From Eublepharis macularius (Eukaryota > Chordata > Lepidosauria > Squamata > Eublepharidae), in the NCBI RefSeq assembly GCF_028583425.1, contig NC_072805.1, positions 12,286,001 through 12,350,000 on the forward strand: DNA of 64,000 nt. The letters are read 5' to 3'. Below, piece by piece: positions 45,640 to 56,568 of the stretch. Position 1 is the first letter of the stretch. Every line of letters starts with the position of its first letter. A program made the translations under genes and the position numbers. Below the pieces are notes generated by a model. The model did not search any database. It saw only the letters and a program-made list of their open reading frames with translations, and was not told the origin of the DNA.

Positions 45640-46130
45640 CTGGAAGCTGAAACTGTAAACAAGTTAATTCAACCTTCTAATAATTAAGTAGCAGCATTTT
45701 GCACCGCTGAAGTTTTGAGACCATCTTCAAGAGGAGTACTTATTCTTTATGTTTATTGTTTTATAGTTTGTATGTTATTGTTTATAGTTTAAATAAAGAA
45801 AATTCTAGTCAAAAAGGGGAGTACTAGAAAGACAGAATGCAGTACAGCAGTCCAATCTTGAAGTTTCTGATCCATGAATGGCACGACTAAATTCCTAGCA
45901 ATTGATAAATGGCACCTTGGACTACAACGGCTGTACGGCAAACCATGAGCAACGCCATACAGAACAGGCATCGCCCCTGCTAACTGGTACAAGACCTCTG
46001 TCATCAGCAGACATCTCAGCTGGACTGAGTTACGGGTTTATCAATCACCCTCCAGTCCACTCCTGCCCTGCCGCTGTATGTTCCATTTCAGAAATGTCAC
46101 CACTTTCCAGAGAGAAGTAACACGGGGTGT
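45640..46130 (-). pseudogene. Old L2-like LINE fragment with nested insert
   Basis: The plus text agcagcattttgcaccgctgaa and ccatcttcaagaggagtact is L2-tail wording (compare 42534). It is interrupted at 45741-45817 by a 77-bp A-rich-tailed insert flanked by the 8-bp repeat ggagtact. Confidence 0.5.
45741..45817 (-). mobile_element. Tiny retroinsertion (77 bp)
   Basis: Direct repeats ggagtact lie at 45733-45740 and 45818-45825. In minus sense the insert is pyrimidine-led and ends in an A-rich tail (aaacaataaacataaagaata). The parent family was not identified. Confidence 0.55.
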
Positions 46131-47284
46131 CAGCAAACTGATACCAAACCCCATACCAATTAATTCCTTCCGCTTTCAGGAGTGTGCCCCCACCTTCAGA
46201 TGTGGTTAGTAACTACCAGGGACTTGGTTTTCTCTCCCCAGTTTAATCAGCTTCACTCATCAGTTTAAAATCTATTTGTTCAGCCAGGCATTCTGTTGAA
46301 CTGAGTATGGTGGCTCCTGTTCCGTCCACGCTCCAAGGTACGGTTCCACATGTTGCATTTCTGTCTAGCTTTGACGAGATAAAATTTTGCTTCATTACTG
46401 CTCACAATAGGTTGAGTGGTGCTTTGCGTAGATGTTAAAAAGCACTGGGGACAGAACTCGCCATGTAGATCCTTACAGGGTAGTTTGCTTGGGGCAGGAT
46501 TCCTCAGGCCCATCTTACGAAACTCACTTCAGGAAGAAGCAAAATTACCCAACTGCAAGATACCAAAAAAACCCTTGTACTTGAACAGAGAGGCAATATT
46601 GTGCAAAGTGAGTCCACGCTTTGGGTTCTGCAGGAGGAACGCGCTTTCCCCGTTACAGCCAAGCAACAAGGACTAGTCTGAATCCTTTCAATAACTGCTC
46701 ACAATTATTCGGGGAAAGGCCCCTGTGCAATCTAGGCTCCTTGTGGTGCCATCGATAGACTAGAGAGACAAGATGGGTGACAATGCAGATTAGGGGGCCT
46801 TTACTTTGGGAAAAGCCAGGTTCTTGCATTTGCAGCGCAAGGCCAACTTGGACAAACTAATTAGCCATTTCTGGACCAGCACCAAGAAATGAGACATGGC
46901 TGATAATGAGGTCACGGGCCCTCTCACTCCTCCTGCCCAGCGAGCAAAGCATGGCACGCTGGCACAGACAGCGAAAGGTTAGGCTTACAAGTTATAGGGA
47001 AGAGCAGATACCACGGCCAGCCTTACAAAGAGAATCAAATATTTAATAATTGCTTCAGGTTGGGAGGGGGAGCAGGCCACACACATTTTATAGCAGATAA
47101 AAACAACACATGAAGAGCAAAAAAACCAAAATAAAAATAAAGAGGAAGCCACTGGCGTCCAGACAAGGAACAAGGGGTTTGTGTGTGTGTCCGACTAAAG
47201 ATCAGATCCCGCAGATCCACAGGGGCTGACCTGATCGGGGTTGTTCCTCACATCGGACAATGACATGGTTAGCAGTGTCCTGGC
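46131..47284. other. No gene recognised downstream of CFAP20
   Basis: Anonymous spacer between the CFAP20 3' end and LINE debris. There are no clear exons. Confidence 0.5.
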
Positions 47285-47425
47285 CCAGAGTTAGGAATAC
47301 CAGCTTTATTAAATAAACAGTTATTCTATGCAAATCAACACCTAAATATTGTATAATTAAAAAAAAAAATCCACCCGTCTTCAGACTGCATCTCTCCGAT
47401 AGTTTCCCGGAAAGTATCATCATTG
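47285..47425 (-). other. CFAP20: CFAP20 last exon: one codon, stop and 3' UTR
   Basis: After acceptor ctctcacag the exon opens CAATGA, that is Gln and stop. The first polyadenylation signal in minus sense (AATAAA) is at 47310-47305, so the UTR is probably about 140 nt. The exact cleavage site is a guess. Confidence 0.8.
47305..47310 (-). terminator. CFAP20 polyadenylation signal (AATAAA)
   Basis: Canonical hexamer about 110 nt after the stop codon. A second, weaker ATTAAA-type site lies near 47041. Confidence 0.55.
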
Positions 47426-50400
47426 CTGTGAGAGGAGGAAGGAGACAAGGTTAGTCAGACTTCTGCGGTTATTTCGAGGCATCTGACGTCCGAACCCTCC
47501 AGCCCTTACCTGGGACACAAAACGACATCTCATAGGAAGAGGAATCATGCAGCAAAGGCTCTGAGGTCTGAAACCTGGCTCTCCAGGTTCAATCAAGCCA
47601 CACTAATTTACTGACGGGTGGCCTCACAATAAATTTAACATAAGCAGTATTGGCCTATGGGCTTTCAGATGAAAACACAGGGACAAGCAAGAACAGCCCA
47701 GGACTCACGGCTGAGTAGCAACTAGCCACCCCGAGCGACAGGCTCAGCTCAGCATTTGCACACTGTGTCCCTGTCCAAAGCACTTAGCGTGCAACCACAG
47801 TCGTCTTTACAACGTCCCTGTAAAGTGGGCAAATATTGTCACATCCTATGGACCCCGCCACCCAAGTGATGTTAAGACTAGAATCCAGTGGTGAGATCAA
47901 GCTAAAGTGTTTTTGGTGCAGCATCCAGGCTATTGTGGTTTTTTAAAAAAAATTAGGCCATAATGAGCCATTCAGGTCATACATCAAACAGTCTTCAGTC
48001 CCATTAAGAACTGGGGGATCTGAAACTGAGAACATGAAGAAAGGATGCAAATTCCAGAAATGGCTGTCATCAGGAAAAACTTTAGGGGACATTTATAGAA
48101 CGCAGACATTTGTGCAAGAGGACTGACAGGAACATAGCTGGCGGGGGAAGGAGGGTGCCTTTTCGGCTCACATGGGATCCCGCGCAATTCTAATCCAAGC
48201 TAGGACTTGCTTCAAATGGAACGTCCCACCCAAGCTTGCTTGGGGACTAAGTAATTCCTTTATTCCTTTATACCCCACCTTCACCTTAGACCCTACCCAA
48301 TGGGGACCCAAAGTAGCTTACATCACTCTCCTTTTTTATCCTCACAACAACCCTGTGAGGTAGGTGAGGCTGAGAGTGACTTGCTCAAGGTCACCTAGTG
48401 AGCTTTCATGGCAGAGCTGGGATTCAGACCTGGGTTTCCCAGACCCTCATCTGACACTCTCACCACTCTTCTACTCCAAATATGACAATCAGTTAAAAGC
48501 AGGATCAAGACCACAAAACCACCCAACTCAAAAGATTTATGGGCTTTGGGCAGAGAAAGAGTCCAGCCAGCATCCTGATTTCCAGCGCCCAAGGAAAGGA
48601 CGCAGGGGAGGGAGGGGGCACCTTCTTGACCTTACTAAGCTCTGACTAAGGTACCAGTTAAAGAATATTTACTCAGCTGCCCCTGCTCTGTCAGGTATCT
48701 GATAAGGGCAATTGCAGAATTCTGCTCTAGATTTGGGAACTCTTCCCCCAGCCCCTCCTCCCCCGACACGCCTGCTCACCTTGGCCTTGTTTTGGACCGG
48801 GATGTACAACTTGAACTCAGCAGGAAGCTCATCCTCCGAGTACAGCCTGTCTGAGAAGTAAATTCTGCGGATGCGACAGTTTGCATGGATCTGAAAAGGC
48901 ACTCGAGGTAAGAGAGGTAGCCACAGCAAACGTGCTTTTCAAAATGGCTTGGCAGACTTTCTAGGCTTCAAGCCAAACTGCAACACTCTAGTGCCAATTC
49001 TTTCTGAGCTGCAGCAGAGGGAAACTTATCTGCATTGTCTGGCATGGCAACCCAATTTAGATGGCTGTTTAGCTGAAAGTAATGACACCAAGGCAGCTGG
49101 AAAAGGCCTCCCATCTTCAGGGCTCATTTCAACACAGCAGCAAGAACCTGCCACTGGCCCACTGAGATCAGAGTGGTGGTAGCACACCCAAGCCTTCCCC
49201 AGATGCTTCTGTGCTGGAAATGTCAACGTCCGGGCATGGGGCCTACTGCATGCCAGATGGTTGTTCTGCCACTTGAAGCAAGGACTTTAGCCCTGCTGAG
49301 GCTGGAACAGAAAACTTCCTTTGCTCTGAAAGCTGACCTTGGAAACCTGCCAATACAGTGGGTAATTTTTAGCTGATCAATCACCTGCCTTTTGAAAACT
49401 GAACTTAAGTGTGCATACTGTCAGAGCCTCAGTGAACGTGACTCAAATGGAAATGTTACTGCATCCAAGCATGCAGCTCCCCAGCTGGAGGGGAAGATTG
49501 TGTTGATTTCTGTCAATTCCCCCCCTCCCACTGCAGACCCTCATATTGCCCCCTATGCTGTTTTTGAGAGTCCGCTGGCCACCAAGAACGACATTTTGGA
49601 GGGACTCAGTGGGCCAACCAAGGGGAAAAACTGATAAGTTCCACTCTACAAATTCCATGGAGGTTTGGATACAGGCCGCTATAACTTCCAATTGAATAAG
49701 CAAACTCTATCACTGATTGATCAAGATGGGTAGCCATGTTAGTCTGTCTGTAGCAGTGGAAAAGAGCAGGAGTCCAGTAGCACCTAAAGATTAACAAAAT
49801 TCGTGGTAGAGTATAAGCTTTCATGAGCCACAGTTCACTTCTTCAGATACCTGAAGATACCAGTTATGTGAAGAAGTGAGCTGTGGCTCACGAAAACTCA
49901 TACCCTCCCCCAAATTTTGTCAGTCTTATAAGTGCTACTGGACTCGTGTTCTTTTCCAACGTGCCAATTAATGCTTGCTGGTTGTCATAGAACAGCCCTT
50001 CTGGATCAGACCAGAAGTTCATCTAGTCCGACATCCTGTTTCAAACAATGGCCAATGAGTTCCCCTGAACAGCCAACAAACTGGGCATCCTGTACTGCCT
50101 CCTAGTACTGGGGCTCAAAGAGTTACTGCCTCTGAATACAACTGCTCCCTTTTCTCACCTTGGTTAGTAGATGCAGATGGAGACCCTCCATGAATCTGTC
50201 TAACCTTCCCTTTTAAAGCTATCCCTGCTTCTGGCCATCACTACATCCACTGGCAGTGAATTCCACCATTTAACTACTCATTAAATAAAGATGCATGTCT
50301 GGATTCCCCACAATCAGCGGATCTCAAATATTCTGAAACCAACGCTGCAATCGTCCTTGCCTGCCCCAAACCAGCCTGCAAAAGGCCTTCAGGATCAGGG

Positions 50401-53400
50401 TCCTCACCTGGACTCTCAGGGTCTCAATATAGTTGGTGCCGTATGCTCGGCGAGTGAAATCGGAGAGATTGAACTGAATCTGGTTCCAGCCATCATCCAG
50501 GCGCATGGGCATGGTGCAGATGAAGGGCTTAACACGGGTTGTGCTCTGGTAGTTGCTGGCACGAAACCGCCGGCGGACATTTTTATCATCTAGCACCTGA
50601 TGAAGAAAAAAGCCACATCCTGAAACGGAGCCCGGGTTTGAGGCATCCCAAGGTGGAGGCCTGACTCATCAAGGACTGACTGGAAACGGGGCGGTTCGTT
50701 ATGCTCAACTGTCATCAAGTATCTAATAGTCAATTACAGCCCCTGTGAGAATTTTTTTTTAAAAAAAGAAGAGTCGTATGGGGGCCACACAGGGTAAAGC
50801 TCAGTTTTGCAGAAAATACATTTTTAAAAACACGGGCATTAAAACTCTCCTCAAGAGTTAAAGAGTGATGTCTGTACATGTGCTGGCATTGTTGTTTTTT
50901 TTTAAAAAGTATTTAAAATGGTATTAAACATTGCCTGCCAATAAGTGTGTGGGGAGGGAGTGGGAGTTGGGAACAGAGGGGTGGTGAGGGCACAGGGAAG
51001 GAGAGCCAGGAGAGGAAGAAAAATGACACCCAGCAAAAGAAGAGGGTGTAGGGAAAAGAGTTAGAACAGGGTTGGGAGGCAGGAGGAACAAAGAGGAAAC
51101 TAAGGCAATTGGGGAGGGGGCGGGAAGGTGGGAGCTAGAAGGGGAGGAGGACACAGCACAGGAAGGGGGCTGGGGAAGGAACAGGATTTCCACTCCCCTT
51201 CTGTGCGAGTTCTTGTAAGTTATATAAATTACGTTGTATCTGTCCCAGCAGGGGCCTCAGCCTTCTGAGAAACGTCCTAACTGTATTGCCTGGCATGGCA
51301 TCAAAGATTAGAAAATGTCTTAAGCCTTAAGAAGTATGCTTGTCAGCCTCTGGGCAGCTCTAGGCATAATATCCTCTGTCATATAAAGTATGACAGTGCC
51401 CACTTCCAAACACACACACAAAATTTTCCACTTGGGCTTGCCACCGCAGCTCACTAACCTGTACTTCAAAGGTGAAGTATTTTTTCAGGTTCTTGATTAT
51501 CATCACCAGAAAGGGCAATTTTATTCCCAGCGTCTTCTTTGGGTCAGCAGGACACGTGATATATGTGGTACTGAGTGAGTGAGAGAGAGAGATTGCAAAT
51601 TCAAAACTATTTATCAGCGCTTTTCCTCAAATGCCATATGCTACAAAACCCAGAACAGACCCAACTCAATCAAGATTCATGTTTGGGTTTGGGTGCCTTT
51701 GAACATTCAGTGAGTTTTGCTTAGTTATTTTGAGGTACGCAAAACGAAACAAAAAATTCTTCTCCTGCTGGCGGAGGGCAGCAATAGAGGGAGACAGACA
51801 TATCTCCCTGGGGAGGAGGTTCCTAAGTTTTGGTGCCACGGCCAAGAAGGCCCTTCTTGGATTGCCACTGTTCACTATTTGTCAGACTATGGAATCCCAG
51901 TTATCTAGAGTTCGTCTCCCCCCTTCTGCAAGAAGCACAAGGTCTCTTGGTTTCAAAAGGTTTATTGGAAGATTATGCTCAGGATACAGGGGTTCATGAT
52001 CTAAGGACTTGAGGCCCTTGGCTGAACCAAAGCTTTGTTGAGAATGACACACAAAATAAAAGTAACAACACTTCAAACACCCCTTCCCAGCCTCCCCCCT
52101 TAGTCCTGTCTAGAAGGCCTAGGAAGGCCAGGGCATCAAGGTCGGCCGGGCTGATAAGAGTTCTTCGTTCCCATGGATATAGGCGGCCTGGGCAGCACCT
52201 GGGCCTGGAGGGAGAGAACTAAATAACTACTGATTATAACAGGAGAACATGGAGTAGCTGTGGCTTGAGAACTGACATTCTGAAACTATTCAGGATATTT
52301 TAAAATATGAACAGAAAGAGTCTTTTAAAGAATTTGGTTTGATAACAAAAAACATTTTAAAACTAATGAAAATTCATGGCAGTTATTTCAGAATTTTCAA
52401 ATCCATCGTGTGTTAGTAGTTTTAAAAAATACTGTCCAGTTAGCAAACCAACACAGTTTAAAGTATTGCTTATTCAGTTAGGAGTTAAACGAAATACAGG
52501 GAACAGACACCATAATTAGTGAGAGCCACAGATGTCGGTGGTGACTAAATATCCTTGATTCTTTTGATGCTCCCATTCCACACCTAGCACTCCAAATATC
52601 CAAGGACAATCTGGATGTAGTTTGGGGGGAAATAAAAGACTTGTATTGGCACATTCAATATATAATTATTCAAAAAAATTCCACCATTGGAATCTTATTC
52701 CACATAGAAGTGTTTTTTTTTTAAACAAATATATTGACCAAGTTGCAGGACATAAAATCCTGCCAGACACTCTATCAAAAAAAAATTAATTATCCAGAAG
52801 ACATGGCGGAAGGAACGGGTTTCCACTCCCCTTCCCTGGAAGCCAAGAGCACTAAAATGTCCTTCAAGCAAGAGAAGGAAACATTAGCAAAGATATCTTC
52901 TTTCAGAAAAATCCTTTCCCCCCTAACCTTTTAGAAGGGCCAGTTTCAAGAGGATATAAGAGCCTATATGCTTTGTTTGCCTGGTTACAGAGATAATGAG
53001 ATTTCTGGTTTCTAGCAGGATCAAAATCCATATTAGATTGAGTATTTTAACCTAATGTATGTATAGAATTTGTTTTTGCAATATTAGTAATTGTCTGTAA
53101 AGTGATCTTGAGGCAATATTTTTATTACCAATCATTTAAAATAAAGATGTGTTACTAATTTGTATTGTCGAAGGCTTTCACGGCCGGAGAACGATGGCTG
53201 TTGTGGGCTTTCCGGGCTGTATTGCCGTGGTCTTGGCATTGTAGTTCCTGACGTTTCGCCAGCAGCTGTGGCTGGCATCTTCAGAGGTGTAGCACCAAAA
53301 GACAGAGATCTCTCAGTGTCACAGTGTGGTGCTACACCTCTGAAGATGCCAGCCACAGCTGCTGGCGAAACGTCAGGAACTACAATGCCAAACCCACGGC

Positions 53401-56209
53401 AATACAGCCCGGAAAACCCACAACAGCCATTGTTACTAATTTCTTACTGTTATCTAATTAGGAATGTATTATTTATGCTTCTATTACATTATCCCTATTT
53501 TTCAATGTTACTAGGTTACAGGTGATGTATTTTGTATTAATGATGTATTTTTGTATTTATTATTGCCATTATAATATTCTTATCTAATTATGTTACATTC
53601 TGAACCAATTTCAGAATAGTGACCGATTCCTTCTTTTGAGGTCTATAATACTAACAGAACTCCTTCTGACAATCATTGTGTGTTAACTGCATATGTGAAA
53701 CATTCAACAGAGGAAAGAGTCACTAAGAGCTCTGTCCTACCTGACATTTGTTCCTTCGATCTCCAGCACCAGTGACTGGATATCATTGTCCGTGATTCTT
53801 TTGATGTGGCCATTCCGCACCTGGAAGGTAAAAGAGGACACAGCCCATCATACCCTGAGCAGCAAAGAGCCTTGCCCCAACAAGTGTTTGTGTTGTTTGC
53901 CAGGAAAAGAACAGTCTAAATGCTTCCAGAATCCAGCACAACCAAAAAGGCATGACAGGATGTGGCAAAAATGAAAGCACAGAGTTCCAACCAAAGCCTT
54001 CAAAAGCCATTCAGATTTGAATGGTGCAGCTTAGATTTAATGTCTTGAACACACTGCCATGTGGCCTCGTAACAGTTCAGGAGTCAACCAACACGGAATC
54101 AACAAAAATACAATAAAATTATTAACCAAAAGGCTAAGTGTCAGAGCTGCCATAAGACCCTAAGCAGTCTAGAGGGCTGACAAAAAAGAGATACAATTTT
54201 ACAAATCAGATATTATTTATCACCAACAGCCTAAAGCACTTAAAAGTCTTGGCACCAGATGAACTGCGGTAAGATCAAGTATGAAAGTGCCAGCATAGAG
54301 TTGCCACCCACCTTACCTCTAAAGGTGGTGGGTGAGGAGAGCACACAAAAGAGGGTCTTTTCTGAAGATCAGGCAAGCTCACGTGGGAGCAGATAGCCCT
54401 TTGGACACCCTAAGCTCTTCCAGTTTTGTCCAGCAATGAACTGGCTGCCAGTGCAGTTCTCTTAACACTGGTGATGTACTATTGTTTTTGATCAGTAGCC
54501 TCATAGCTGCATTCTAAACCAACTGAAGCTCCCAAACAACCTTCAAAGGCAGCCCCATACGAAGTTCATCGCAGTAGTCCAACCAGCATGCCATTAAACC
54601 CCAGATTGCTGTGGACAAGTCTTGCTCTTCCAGAGAAGGTTAGTTGGTAAACTAACCCAACTTGATCAAAACTTGATCATGCAGTACAGATGAGATCCAA
54701 ACTCCCACCTGCAAACACAGAATAGCACCCCCAAACCATGAACCTACTGTGTTAGAAAAGACACAACTCCACCAAGTACAGGCTGATACCAAAGTCTCAA
54801 AGCACAGTATCTACCAGCATCAACCTGGCTTTGTCCAGACTGAGCTTTCACTTACTGGCCCCCATACAGCACATTACCATCTCCTCCACACCCCATTCAG
54901 AATGTCTACTGGCTCAGGCCACGATTGACAGATGGGCATTGTCTGCATTGACAGACCAATGGTCTTACTCATCTTAAATAAGCCATAGCTCAGTGATAGA
55001 GCAACACACATAAGTGAGACTGTGTCTCAGCAGCAAAGTACCTGCTTTGCACGCAAAAGGTCCCAGATTCAATCCCTGACATCTCCAAAGAAAGATTCCC
55101 ATAGCAGGCAAAGTGCAAGGCCTCTACCCTGCAGAGCCACCACCAAGCTAATTTGGTGAAGCGGTTAAGAGTGGCAGGACTCTAATCCAGAGAGCCGGAT
55201 TTGATCCCCCACTCCTCCGTTTGAAGCCAGCTGGGTGACCTTGGGTCAGTCACAGATCTCTCAGCCACACCCACCTCACGGGGTGACTGTTGTGGGGATA
55301 ACAACACACATTGTAAACCGCTCTGTGGGTGTTAAGTTGTCCTGAGGGACCGAATATAAATTGAATATTATTATTATTAATACTAAGCATGACAGTCTCC
55401 CTCTGTATAAGACACCTTCACAAGGCAGCATGTTTGCACCCCCTCCCTTTCAATGTACATTGATTTTACTGGATGTAAGGTGAGATATAGCCATGACCTG
55501 GATAGCCCAGGTAAGCCTGATCTCATCTGCTCTCAGAAGCTAAGCAGTAATTGGATGGGAGACCTCCAGCGAAGACCAGGGATACAGAAGCCGGCAATGG
55601 CCAACCACCTCTGATAGTCTCTTGCCATGAAAAGCCCACCAGGGGTCGCCATGAGTCAGCTATGACTTGATGGGCTCTCCCCCGCCAAGGTCAGATAGGG
55701 GGGGCTAAGGAGGCCACAGATCTGGCGTAGGGGAAGAAACCCCCAGGGGACTCGGTGGCCCTCCCGGCCAGCATTACAGGCCAGTGATGGGGCCTCTGCC
55801 CCGGCAGAGGGGCGCCACCTCAAGCGGCCTGGCCCTGGAGCAAGAGTGCAGAGCCCCCCTCCGGGGGCTACAAGCTCAGGCCACGGAAGCGCTCCCCGCC
55901 CCGGGGGCCACCGCCTCAAGCGCGCCAAGCCCCTCTCCCCCGCCCCCAAGGCCGGCCCGCCGGCCTGTCTAGGGCGTCCAGCCAGGGGGCAAGGCGAAGT
56001 CAGGGGCGCTCGGCCCAGGCGACAGCCGCAGGAAAGGCCGCCGCCGCCGCCGCCCCTTCCTGAGGGCTGGAGACCCGCTTCCCAAACCAGCCGGCGGAGA
56101 CAGCCCTTCCCCGCCCCGGGGCCACCTTCTTGTCCCAGATCTGCAGCGGCTTGCTCCCGATGCTGTAGAGGACGGACAGGAAGCCGCTCTGGAACGTGTT
56201 CTTGAACAT
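47420..56209 (-). CDS. CFAP20: CFAP20 (cilia and flagella associated protein 20), six exons
   Basis: CFAP20 (BUG22/GTL3) is a small, extremely conserved protein. It sits at the inner junction that ties the A and B tubules of ciliary doublet microtubules; nuclear roles are also reported. Coding exons: 56126-56209, 53741-53820, 51459-51570, 50408-50596, 48780-48890 and 47420-47425. Exon lengths 84, 80, 112, 189, 111 and 6 nt add up to 193 codons plus stop, the length I recall for human CFAP20. The start reads [16 protein letters not shown] and exon 2 [17 protein letters not shown]. Exon 4 contains [17 protein letters not shown] and [16 protein letters not shown]. Exon 5 ends [16 protein letters not shown], and the last exon adds only Q before TGA. 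All introns have GT..AG. The few differences from the human protein that I recall are conservative (for example Val for Ile at residue 13). No frame break is seen, so the gene is intact. Confidence 0.98.
48240..48475 (-). mobile_element. Sauria-type tRNA-derived SINE
   Basis: In plus orientation it reads tataccccaccttcacc, caatggggacccaaagtagc, cctcacaacaaccctgtgag and gctgggattcagacctgggt. This is the reverse of the squamate SINE with a tRNA-like head and LINE-type tail. It lies in CFAP20 intron 5. Confidence 0.85.
48780..48890 (-). CDS. CFAP20: CFAP20 coding exon 5
   Basis: 111 nt, 37 codons from [18 protein letters not shown] to PVQNKAK. Acceptor tttcag, donor gtgagc. Confidence 0.98.
49722..49965. 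mobile_element. Penelope-like repeat, head-to-head foldback
   Basis: The left arm (gatcaagatgggtagcc ... cacttcttcag) and right arm (gtgaagaagtgagctgtggc ... ctactggactcgtgttc) are copies of one sequence in opposite orientation meeting at about 49850. The right arm holds TGAAGA, a perfect GTGAGC/GCTCAC hairpin and GAAA at 49869-49895. Confidence 0.75.
49985..50290 (-). pseudogene. CR1 LINE 3' region
   Basis: The plus text ctggatcagaccagaagttc, catctagtccgacatcctg and ccatcactacatccactggc is the antisense of a widespread sauropsid CR1 C-terminal/3' segment. It lies in CFAP20 intron 4. Confidence 0.75.
50408..50596 (-). CDS. CFAP20: CFAP20 coding exon 4
   Basis: 189 nt, 63 codons from [17 protein letters not shown] to [10 protein letters not shown]. 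Acceptor catcag, donor gtgagg. Confidence 0.98.
50940..51180. repeat. Purine-rich low-complexity tract
   Basis: The plus strand is almost all A and G (gggagggagtgggag, ggaggaagaaa-type runs). The 89-codon minus-strand frame here is made of Pro/Ser/Leu and is an artefact of composition. Confidence 0.8.
51459..51570 (-). CDS. CFAP20: CFAP20 coding exon 3
   Basis: 112 nt; completes the Ser codon, then [20 protein letters not shown] and YFTFEVQ. Acceptor actcag, donor gttagt. Confidence 0.97.
51690..51880 (-). pseudogene. LINE ORF2 C-terminal fragment
   Basis: The minus-strand frame reads [20 protein letters not shown], then [10 protein letters not shown], the C-terminal block of L2-like LINEs. 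It lies in CFAP20 intron 2. Confidence 0.65.
51881..53161. other. CFAP20 intron 2, no gene
   Basis: 51940-52230 may be an old LTR or UTR-like fragment (tttattggaagattatgctc) but cannot be assigned. The rest is AT-rich intron. No exon-like segment besides those of CFAP20. Confidence 0.5.
53162..53430. mobile_element. Palindromic Penelope-like element with two hammerhead-like cores
   Basis: 269 bp with a perfect 12-bp target duplication, tgttactaattt (53150-53161 and 53431-53442). The two ~115-bp arms are inverted copies around a centre containing agagatctct. Each arm has CTGAAGA, a GCCAGC/GCTGGC hairpin and GAAACGTC (minus at 53284-53250, plus at 53340-53374). In the plus copy, CCT before the core can pair with AGG after GTC, as stem I would require. 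Confidence 0.85.
53741..53820 (-). CDS. CFAP20: CFAP20 coding exon 2
   Basis: 80 nt, [17 protein letters not shown], leaving phase 2 (AG of the split Ser codon). Acceptor ttccag, donor gtaggac. Confidence 0.97.
54150..54960 (-). pseudogene. L2-like LINE 3' fragment
   Basis: The plus text ctcatagctgcattctaaaccaactgaagc and cccatacgaagttcatcgcagtagtccaac is the antisense of the RT C-terminal block (compare 42534-42610). No frame remains open. CFAP20 intron 1. Confidence 0.6.
55149..55385 (+). mobile_element. tRNA-derived squamate SINE
   Basis: An A-box-like gtgaagcggttaagagtgg and a B-box-like gatttgatcccccact are followed by gccagctgggtgaccttggg, ggataacaacacaca, taaaccgctctg and an A/T-rich tail (attattattatt). 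The same family is at 59958. Confidence 0.85.
55490..55680 (+). mobile_element. 5S-rRNA-derived SINE (5S-Sauria type)
   Basis: The text gatagcccaggtaagcctgatctcatctgctctcagaagctaagcag and ttggatgggagacc follows 5S rRNA including its internal promoter. Then come aatggccaaccacctctgat and gtcgccatgagtcagctatg, the tail described for squamate 5S SINEs. It is a strong lineage marker. Confidence 0.9.
56126..56209 (-). CDS. CFAP20: CFAP20 coding exon 1
   Basis: ATG at 56209-56207; 28 codons ending WDKK. The donor is gtggcc, an unusual but valid GT site. It lies inside the CpG island. Confidence 0.97.
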
Positions 56210-56320
56210 CCCGCCGAGCGAAGCCGGGCCGAGGGGGGTGGCTCCGCGCGGGCTGCTGCGGCCGCCGAGCGCGGCTCTGTCGCCCTCAGCTGCGAGGCGC
56301 CGCGCGGAAGGAAACACGCG

Positions 56321-56332
56321 CGCGCATGCGCG
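56321..56332. promoter_or_regulatory. NRF-1-type palindromic site
   Basis: cgcgcatgcgcg fits the NRF-1 consensus (GCGCATGCGC) and lies 112 bp upstream of the CFAP20 start codon. Confidence 0.6.
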
Positions 56333-56556
56333 CCGCAAACGAACCGGGAACGCTCCGCCGCAAGCTTAAGCGGGCGCCGTCGCCACACCGCCCGGAAACT
56401 GCCCCCAAACGGACTATTTTCTGGACGGGACTCGTTCCCCCGCCGTGTGTTGTCGCGACGCGTGCGTGCTGCCAAGGCGACGTGAGGGCGGGATGAAAGG
56501 GCTGGAAGGGCTGCTGTGACCCCGCCCCTTCGTGCCGCGCACAGGGCTGTCCCAGT

Positions 56557-56568
56557 TGCGCAGGCGCA
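56557..56568. promoter_or_regulatory. Second NRF-1-like site
   Basis: tgcgcaggcgca, one change from a perfect tandem GCGCA half-site pair. GC boxes (ccgcccc) lie at 56521-56527. Confidence 0.5.

Noticed and set aside
50924-51193. 89-codon Pro/Ser-rich frame
   Set aside because: Purine-rich low-complexity tract on the other strand; no splice context.
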